64,000 nucleotides of DNA from contig CAWBIZ010000011.1 in the NCBI GenBank assembly GCA_963789005.1, positions 310,001 to 374,000 of the forward strand. Reading direction: 5' to 3'. Both the position numbers and the translations under genes were made by a program. Positions 59,760 to 64,000 of the stretch are shown here, piece after piece (positions within the stretch are counted from its first letter, which is position 1; each line of letters opens with the position of its first letter). The notes under the pieces were generated by a model. That model was not told the DNA's origin. It worked only from the letters and a program-made list of their open reading frames with translations, and made no database searches. This DNA is from DASSUW01 sp963789005 (GTDB lineage: Bacteria > Actinomycetota > Thermoleophilia > Solirubrobacterales > Solirubrobacteraceae).

Positions 59760-60365
59760 ATGCAGCAGGTGGAGCGCGTCTGGCGACGACGTCTGCGCTG
59801 GCGGCTGGCCGGGGCGTGGATGTGGCCGGCCTTCGCGGTGCTCACGGTCGTCGACGGCGTCGTGCTGGCGCTGCTGCCCTTCTACGGCGACGGGCCGGGC
59901 GGCCTCGTCCCGGCGCTGCTGCTCGCCGGATTCCTGAACCTGCTCGTGGTGGCGGTGCTCGCGCCGCTCGGCGGCCGGACGCTGCGCCGGCGCCGCCCGG
60001 ATCTGCCGCGGATGGTCGCCGCGGACTACGCGGGCGCGTGGATGCTGACGTCGATCGCCGCGCTGCTGATCGCGGGCGGGCTCGTGCACCGGCCGTCGGT
60101 GGCCGCCGAGGGCGAGGCCGAGCAGGCGGTCGCCGAGGCGGTTCACGACTACGTGGTCGCCTCGGCGCGCGAGTACCGCGCCGGCCTGTCGGCGATCGAT
60201 GCGATGCGCCTCGAGCCCGACTACTACCGGGCCTGCGTGCCGGGCGACGACCCGCGCCGCTGGCTCTGCCTGTTCGTGGGGACGGACCAGGACCCGGCAG
60301 GGGTCACGCGCGATCCGGACCAGGCGCCGAACGCGGTCTACCGGCGCCACGGCGGCTTCAGCTAG
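59760..60365 (+). CDS. Membrane hypothetical protein
   Basis: 201 residues from ATG 59760 with three to four helices in the first ~120 residues (WPAFAVLTVVDGVVLALLPF, LVPALLLAGFLNLLVVAVLA, GAWMLTSIAALLIAGGLVH) and an outside C-terminal part with EPDYYRACVPGDDPRRWLCL (two Cys). TACGCT 6 nt upstream and no ribosome site indicate leaderless transcription. No family recognised. Confidence 0.7.
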   Translation: MQQVERVWRRRLRWRLAGAWMWPAFAVLTVVDGVVLALLPFYGDGPGGLVPALLLAGFLNLLVVAVLAPLGGRTLRRRRPDLPRMVAADYAGAWMLTSIAALLIAGGLVHRPSVAAEGEAEQAVAEAVHDYVVASAREYRAGLSAIDAMRLEPDYYRACVPGDDPRRWLCLFVGTDQDPAGVTRDPDQAPNAVYRRHGGFS

Positions 60366-60367
60366 AT

Positions 60368-60386
60368 AAAGGGTCAGACCCTTTAG
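60368..60386. repeat. Second copy of the GGGTCAGACCCTTTAG palindromic motif
   Basis: AAAGGGTCAGACCCTTT is a palindrome with a CAG centre, 2 bp after the stop of the preceding gene. 16 bases are identical to 42021-42036. It may work as a weak terminator. Confidence 0.5.
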
Positions 60387-60403
60387 GTGCCAGCGGCATT
60401 TCA

Positions 60404-60439
60404 TCGGACAGCACGTCTTTGACACGACGTCCTGTCCGA
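60404..60439. promoter_or_regulatory. TetR-type operator over the promoter of its own gene
   Basis: 14-bp arms TCGGACAGCACGTC (60404-60417) and GACGTCCTGTCCGA (60426-60439), 13/14 complementary, with an 8-bp spacer. A perfect -35 TTGACA (60419-60424) lies inside it and a -10-like TACCGT (60444-60449) follows 19 bp later, 8 nt before ATG 60458. Binding would block the promoter. Confidence 0.75.
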
Positions 60440-60457
60440 CGATTACCGTTTCTGGCC

Positions 60458-61069
60458 ATGGCGTTCCGCCGCTACGAGCAACGCCGGCGGGCGGAGGCCG
60501 CGGCAGAGACGCGCAGGGCGATCCTCGACGCTGCCGCGGCGGGGCTGCGGAGCGCCCCGTCGCGGCCGGTCGGTCTCGACGCGGTAGCGAGCGATGCCGG
60601 CGTCTCGCGGTCGACGGTCTACGTCGCGTTCGGCTCGCGCGCCGGGCTGTTCGACGCGGTCGCCGCCGATGCGCTCCAGCGCGGCGGCCATCGCCGCCTC
60701 GTCGAGGCCGTCGCCGACGCCGACCCCGCAGCGGCGATGCGCGGCGGACTGCGCGCCGGCGCGGCGATGTACGCCGCCGACCCGGACGTGTTCCGCGCCC
60801 TGTTCTCGATGTCGGCGCTCGGCGAGGACGTCACCGGCGGCACGATCCGCGGCTGGGAGCGCACGCGCGCGATCGGCGTGGCCCGGCTCGCGCAGCGGCT
60901 GAGCGAGCACGGCATCCTGGGCGTCGACGAGCAGGAGGCCGCCGACCTGCTGTGGGTGCTCACCAGCTTCGAGGCCTACGACCTGCTGCGCGCGCGCCGC
61001 GACCTCGACGCCCCCGCGGCCGGCGACGCCCTCGTGGCCGCGGCCGAGCGCGGCCTGCTGCGCTCCTAG
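60458..61069 (+). CDS. TetR-family transcriptional regulator
   Basis: 203 residues. N-terminal helix-turn-helix: ETRRAILDAAAAGLRSA, VGLDAVASDAGVSRSTVYVA with FGSRAGLFDAV. The C-terminal ligand domain is Ala/Leu-rich and unassigned. Autorepression through the operator just upstream is inferred. No adjacent divergent target gene is evident; the gene downstream is convergent. Its stop overlaps the second E2 stop. Confidence 0.92.
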   Translation: MAFRRYEQRRRAEAAAETRRAILDAAAAGLRSAPSRPVGLDAVASDAGVSRSTVYVAFGSRAGLFDAVAADALQRGGHRRLVEAVADADPAAAMRGGLRAGAAMYAADPDVFRALFSMSALGEDVTGGTIRGWERTRAIGVARLAQRLSEHGILGVDEQEAADLLWVLTSFEAYDLLRARRDLDAPAAGDALVAAAERGLLRS

Positions 61070-62412
61070 AGCGCCAGCTGCAACGGGCTCTCGAGCCGCT
61101 CGCGGATGCGGCCGAGGAACTCGGCGGCGTCGGCGCCGTAGAGGATCCGGTGGTCGCAGGCGAGCGTGAGGCGCATGATGTTGCGCACCACGACCTCGCC
61201 GTCCCGCACCACCGGGGTCGGCGCCATCGCGCCCACGGCCAGGATCGCGGCCTGCGGCGGGTTGATGACCGCCACGAAGCTCTGGATCCCGAACATCCCG
61301 AGGTTCGAGACCGTGAACGTGCCGGACGACAGCTCGGGCGGCGTGATCGCCCCGGCGCGCACGCGCTCGGCCAGCGCACGCGTGTCGCGCGCGATTGCGC
61401 CCAGCGACTTGGTGTCGGCGTCGAACACCGTCGGCACCACGAGCGCGTCCTGCCCGGCGACGGCGACGCCGACGTTCACGCGCGAGTAGAGCTCGAACTT
61501 GCCGTCGCGGTACGCGCCGTTGGCACGTGGGAACTCGAGCAGCGCGAGCGCCGAGGCCTTGACCACGAAGTCGTTGAACGACGGCACCGGCTGGCCCTCG
61601 TTCGCCGCCGCCTTGAGCCGCTTGCGAAGGTCGACGGCCTCGTCCATGTCGACGTCGATGTTGAGGACGAACTCGGGCGCGGTCGCCTTCGACTCCGCCA
61701 TCCGTCGCGCCACCGTCTGCTGCAGGCGCGAGAGGTCCTGCGTCGCCGTCTCGCCCTTGCCCGTCTGCCCGTCGCCGGAGACGACCGCGGGCGGCGGAGC
61801 CTTCTCCTCCTCGGCGGGTGCGGCCTCCGCGGGCGCGGCCTCGGCCGGCGCCGCCGCCTGCGGCGCACCGCCCTTGGACGCCGCCTCGACGTCGGCCTTG
61901 ACGATCCGCCCGCCAGGGCCGGTGCCCTGGACCTGGCCGAGCTCGAGGCCGAGCTCGCGCGCCATCCGGCGGGCGACCGGGGAGGCCTTCACGCGCCCGT
62001 TGCCGCCGTCCGAGGGCTCGGGCGCCTCCTGAGCGGGCTCGTCGGACGGCTCTTCGCGGTCCTCGGGCGGCTCGGCCTCGGCCGTCGCGGTGGCCGGCTC
62101 GCTCCCGCCGCCGCCGTCTTCGTCGCCACCCTCCTCGCGCTCCTGCTCGGCCGGCGCGGCACCGTTGCTGTCGCCGCCCGAGCCGCCGCCGATCTGCGCG
62201 ATCGTCTGGCCGACGGCCAGCGTGTCGCCCTCCTGGGCGACGATCTTCAGCGCGCCGTCCTGGTCGGCCTCGTAGGTCATGTTGGCCTTGTCCGTCTCGA
62301 TCTCCACGAGCTCGTCGCCGCGGGAGACCTCGTCACCGTCGGACTTGAGCCACTTGAGGATCGTGCCCTCCTCCATGGAGTCGGACAGGCGGGGCATCGC
62401 GACGTCGGCCAT
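61066..62412 (-). CDS. Second dihydrolipoamide acyltransferase (E2), with atypical catalytic motif
   Basis: 448 residues. Single lipoyl domain (MPRLSDSMEEGTILKWLKSD, lipoyl-lysine in ETDKANM), acidic Glu/Gly/Pro linker, peripheral-subunit-binding domain (ASPVARRMARELGLELGQVQ), Ala/Pro linker and acyltransferase domain. The catalytic motif reads CDHRILYGADAA: HxxxYG where most E2s have HxxxDG. It stands without E1 genes. TACGCT 7 nt before ATG 62412 lies inside the end of the upstream ABC gene, giving it a private promoter. Confidence 0.9.
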   Translation of the reverse strand: MADVAMPRLSDSMEEGTILKWLKSDGDEVSRGDELVEIETDKANMTYEADQDGALKIVAQEGDTLAVGQTIAQIGGGSGGDSNGAAPAEQEREEGGDEDGGGGSEPATATAEAEPPEDREEPSDEPAQEAPEPSDGGNGRVKASPVARRMARELGLELGQVQGTGPGGRIVKADVEAASKGGAPQAAAPAEAAPAEAAPAEEEKAPPPAVVSGDGQTGKGETATQDLSRLQQTVARRMAESKATAPEFVLNIDVDMDEAVDLRKRLKAAANEGQPVPSFNDFVVKASALALLEFPRANGAYRDGKFELYSRVNVGVAVAGQDALVVPTVFDADTKSLGAIARDTRALAERVRAGAITPPELSSGTFTVSNLGMFGIQSFVAVINPPQAAILAVGAMAPTPVVRDGEVVVRNIMRLTLACDHRILYGADAAEFLGRIRERLESPLQLAL

Positions 62413-63157
62413 GCGCCGGAGCGTAGCTCAACCGCGCGAGATCGAACCCTGCGGGCAGCTCGAGATCGTGCGCCGCCAGCAGCCCTTCGTCCGCGAGGAT
62501 CTCGGCACACGGGGCGTCGGCCACCACGCGCCCGCCGGACAGCAGCACGGCGCGCTCGCACAGCTGGGCGGCGAACGGCAGATCGTGCGTGACGACCAGC
62601 ATCGTGCGGTCGATGCCGTCGAGGATCTCCAGCAGCTCGCGCCGCGCTCGCGGGTCGAGGTTCGCGGACGGCTCGTCGAGCACCAGCAGCCGCGGGCGCA
62701 TCGCGAGCACCGTCGCGATCGCGACGCGCCGGCGCTGGCCGAGCGAGAGCTGGTGCGGCGCGCGGTCGATCACGTGCGCCATCCGCACCGCGGCCAGCGC
62801 ACCGCCGACGCGGTCCCGCACCGCGGCGCGCTCGAGGCCGAGGTTGAGCGGGCCGAAGGCGACGTCCTCGGCCACCGTCGGCATGAAGAGCTGGTCGTCG
62901 GGATCCTGGAAGACGAGCCCGACCGCCGCGCGCAGCGCGCGCACGTCGCCGCCGACGTCCAGGCCCGCGACCTCGAGCTCCCCCTCGCCGCGCAGCAGCC
63001 CGTTGAGGTGGAGCATCAGCGTCGTCTTGCCCGCGCCGTTCGGCCCGAGCACCGCGACGCGCTCGCCGTGGGTGACGTGCAGGTCGACGCCGTCGAGCCC
63101 GACGACTCCGTTCGGGTAGCGGAAGCGCAGCCCGCGCGCGTGGATCGCGCAGCTCAC
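62333..63157 (-). CDS. Energy-coupling-factor transporter ATPase (CbiO/EcfA-like)
   Basis: 274 residues from GTG 63157. Walker A GPNGAGKTT, Q-loop VFQDPDDQLF, signature LSLGQRRRVAIA, Walker B LLVLDEPSANLD and H-loop VTHDL. The DPDDQ Q-loop is typical of ECF ATPases. Its last ~27 residues overlap the start of the second E2 by 80 nt, so the C-terminus after FDLARLSY may be non-essential. GTGA overlap with ecfT upstream. Confidence 0.93.
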   Translation of the reverse strand: MSCAIHARGLRFRYPNGVVGLDGVDLHVTHGERVAVLGPNGAGKTTLMLHLNGLLRGEGELEVAGLDVGGDVRALRAAVGLVFQDPDDQLFMPTVAEDVAFGPLNLGLERAAVRDRVGGALAAVRMAHVIDRAPHQLSLGQRRRVAIATVLAMRPRLLVLDEPSANLDPRARRELLEILDGIDRTMLVVTHDLPFAAQLCERAVLLSGGRVVADAPCAEILADEGLLAAHDLELPAGFDLARLSYAPAHGRRRDAPPVRLHGGGHDPQVAQVRR

Positions 63158-63924
63158 GCCGCGACCTCGGCGAGCACCCGCAGCGGCAGCAGCGTCAGCG
63201 CGAGCGCGGCCAGGAACGCCACGTCGGCGCGCCGGAACGCGAGCACGGCCAGCCGCGGCATCGCGCCCGCGTACCCGCGCGCGAGCATCGCGAGGTACAC
63301 GCGCTCGCCGCGCTCGTAGCTGCGTAGGAAGAGCGCCGTGACCATTCGCCCGAGCGTCGCCACCTGCCCGAGGTGCCGCGGCCGGTAGGCGCGCGCGGCG
63401 AGCGCGGCCCGCATCCGCCGCGCCTCGTCGGCGATCACGAACACGTAGCGGTACATGAACGCGGCGATCACGACGAGCAGCCGCGGGACACGCAGCCGTT
63501 CGAGCGCGTGCAGCACGTCGGGGACGCTCGTGGTGGCGCCGAGGAGGATCGCGCTGACCGCTCCGATGGTCGCCTTGGCGCTCACCAGGGCGAACGTCGC
63601 CAGCCCCGCCTCGGACAGGGTGAGCGGCCCAACCTCGACCGTCGGCCCTCCACGCACGAAGGGCACGAACGCGGCCACGAACACGACGAGCGGGACGATC
63701 ACTCGCGCGCGCGACCACACGACCCGGGGCCCGACCCGCGCGACAGCCGCGATCGCCGCCAGCGCCACGGCGCACGCGACGAGCGCCGGCCAGGCGCGCA
63801 GGGGCGTCGAGACCGCGACGACCGTGATCCCCGCCAGCCCGGCGAGCTTCGCCCGCGGGTCGAGGCGATGGACCGGGCTCCCGCGGTCACCGGCGACGCC
63901 CGCCCGGTGCAGGCGGGCGCTCAC
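63154..63924 (-). CDS. Energy-coupling-factor transporter transmembrane protein (CbiQ/EcfT-like)
   Basis: 256 residues from GTG 63924. Starts HRLDPRAKLAGLAGITVVAV, typical of EcfT; five to six membrane helices; coupling-helix signatures RRMRAALAARAYRP (Ala-Arg-Gly-like) and LAMLARGYAGAMPRL. It couples the ATPase to a substrate-specific subunit. GTGA overlaps join it to both neighbours. Cobalt/nickel type is inferred from the partial gene upstream. Confidence 0.92.
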   Translation of the reverse strand: MSARLHRAGVAGDRGSPVHRLDPRAKLAGLAGITVVAVSTPLRAWPALVACAVALAAIAAVARVGPRVVWSRARVIVPLVVFVAAFVPFVRGGPTVEVGPLTLSEAGLATFALVSAKATIGAVSAILLGATTSVPDVLHALERLRVPRLLVVIAAFMYRYVFVIADEARRMRAALAARAYRPRHLGQVATLGRMVTALFLRSYERGERVYLAMLARGYAGAMPRLAVLAFRRADVAFLAALALTLLPLRVLAEVAA

Positions 63925-64000
63925 GCCGCTCGCGGCCGGCCGGCCCGGGCGGCGATCGCGTACCCGAGGCCGAACACCACGAGCGTGCCGACGAAGCCCG
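63921..64000 (-). CDS. C-terminal end of a CbiM/PDGLE-type component (truncated by window edge)
   Basis: Only 25 codons are visible: GFVGTLVVFGLGYAIAARAG then RPRAA and a stop at 63921-63923. One hydrophobic helix with a charged end fits the last helix of a CbiM/CbiN- or PDGLE-domain protein that normally precedes cbiQ. The stop overlaps the ecfT GTG. Identification rests on context. Confidence 0.5.
   Translation of the reverse strand, partial: GFVGTLVVFGLGYAIAARAGRPRAA

Noticed and set aside
57200..61069. Very long plus-strand open frame (over 1200 codons) opposite the E1/E2 genes
   Set aside because: It is His/Arg/Ala-rich antisense coding caused by extreme GC content; only its last 203 codons (TetR) are real. 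Similar long frames at 37886-42019 and opposite 11740-14490 were rejected for the same reason.

Overview
The window is a 64 kb piece of a very GC-rich bacterial chromosome. Gene content (an FHA-kinase-PP2C-RodA-PbpA-PknB cell-wall signalling operon, Drr-type ABC exporters, LytR C-terminal and DUF3105 membrane proteins, a bacterial SUI1 protein) and dense GTG/ATG-overlap operons fit Actinomycetota. A Thermoleophilia/Solirubrobacterales-like member is my best guess; that placement is inference, not a search result. I see no insertion sequence, prophage, CRISPR array or rRNA operon.

Layout. 1-4.6 kb: the 3' end of gyrA, a structured untranslated stretch ending in a perfect intrinsic terminator, an HNH endonuclease, pheA, a DUF4446 protein and a membrane-anchored hypothetical. 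4.8-16.2 kb: a Ser/Thr phospho-signalling and peptidoglycan block (polytopic kinase, fhaA, fhaB, pstP, rodA, pbpA, PASTA kinase pknB, ddl, and a third kinase in opposite orientation). pknB is interrupted by an apparent one-base insertion. 16.2-21.1 kb: a DsbA-like protein, then what I read as the ruin of a flagellar locus: csrA, a whiG/fliA-type sigma factor and flaG look intact, fliW carries an in-frame internal deletion, and only fragments resembling flgL, fliD and flgB survive. 21.1-29.1 kb: a SUI1/eIF1-like gene bracketed by inverted 17-bp repeats, a YihY membrane protein, a Drr-like ABC exporter, purM, an UppP-like phosphatase, a DedA protein and a secreted trypsin-like protease.

29.1-37.4 kb: a surface-polysaccharide/envelope run (DUF354 glycosyltransferase-like protein, CapD-like nucleotide-sugar dehydratase, LytR-C protein, FlgD-Ig-like protein, GT2 transferase, DUF3105 protein). 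37.4-43.9 kb: a CsoR-type metal sensor with its operator, hydrolase, short-chain dehydrogenase, transglycosylase/peptidase, an EAL-domain remnant and a histidine-rich secreted protein. 44-49.7 kb: an orphan Dpp-type permease, two tRNA-Ala genes, a HAMP-GAF-GGDEF diguanylate cyclase and a second Drr-like exporter. 49.7-64 kb: a histone-deacetylase-family enzyme divergent from a phosphodiesterase; a long leftward run encoding a 2-oxo acid dehydrogenase (E1alpha, E1beta, E2) with lipB and lipA followed by rhomboid, a small membrane protein and a D,D-carboxypeptidase; a TetR regulator with a clear operator; a second E2; and part of an ECF/Cbi metal-uptake transporter.

A recurrent feature is a TANNNT -10-like box 6-9 nt upstream of start codons that lack a Shine-Dalgarno sequence. 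It suggests widespread leaderless transcription, including one palindrome (ACGCTAGCGT) that could serve two divergent genes. Genes inside operons use 1- or 4-nt stop/start overlaps instead.
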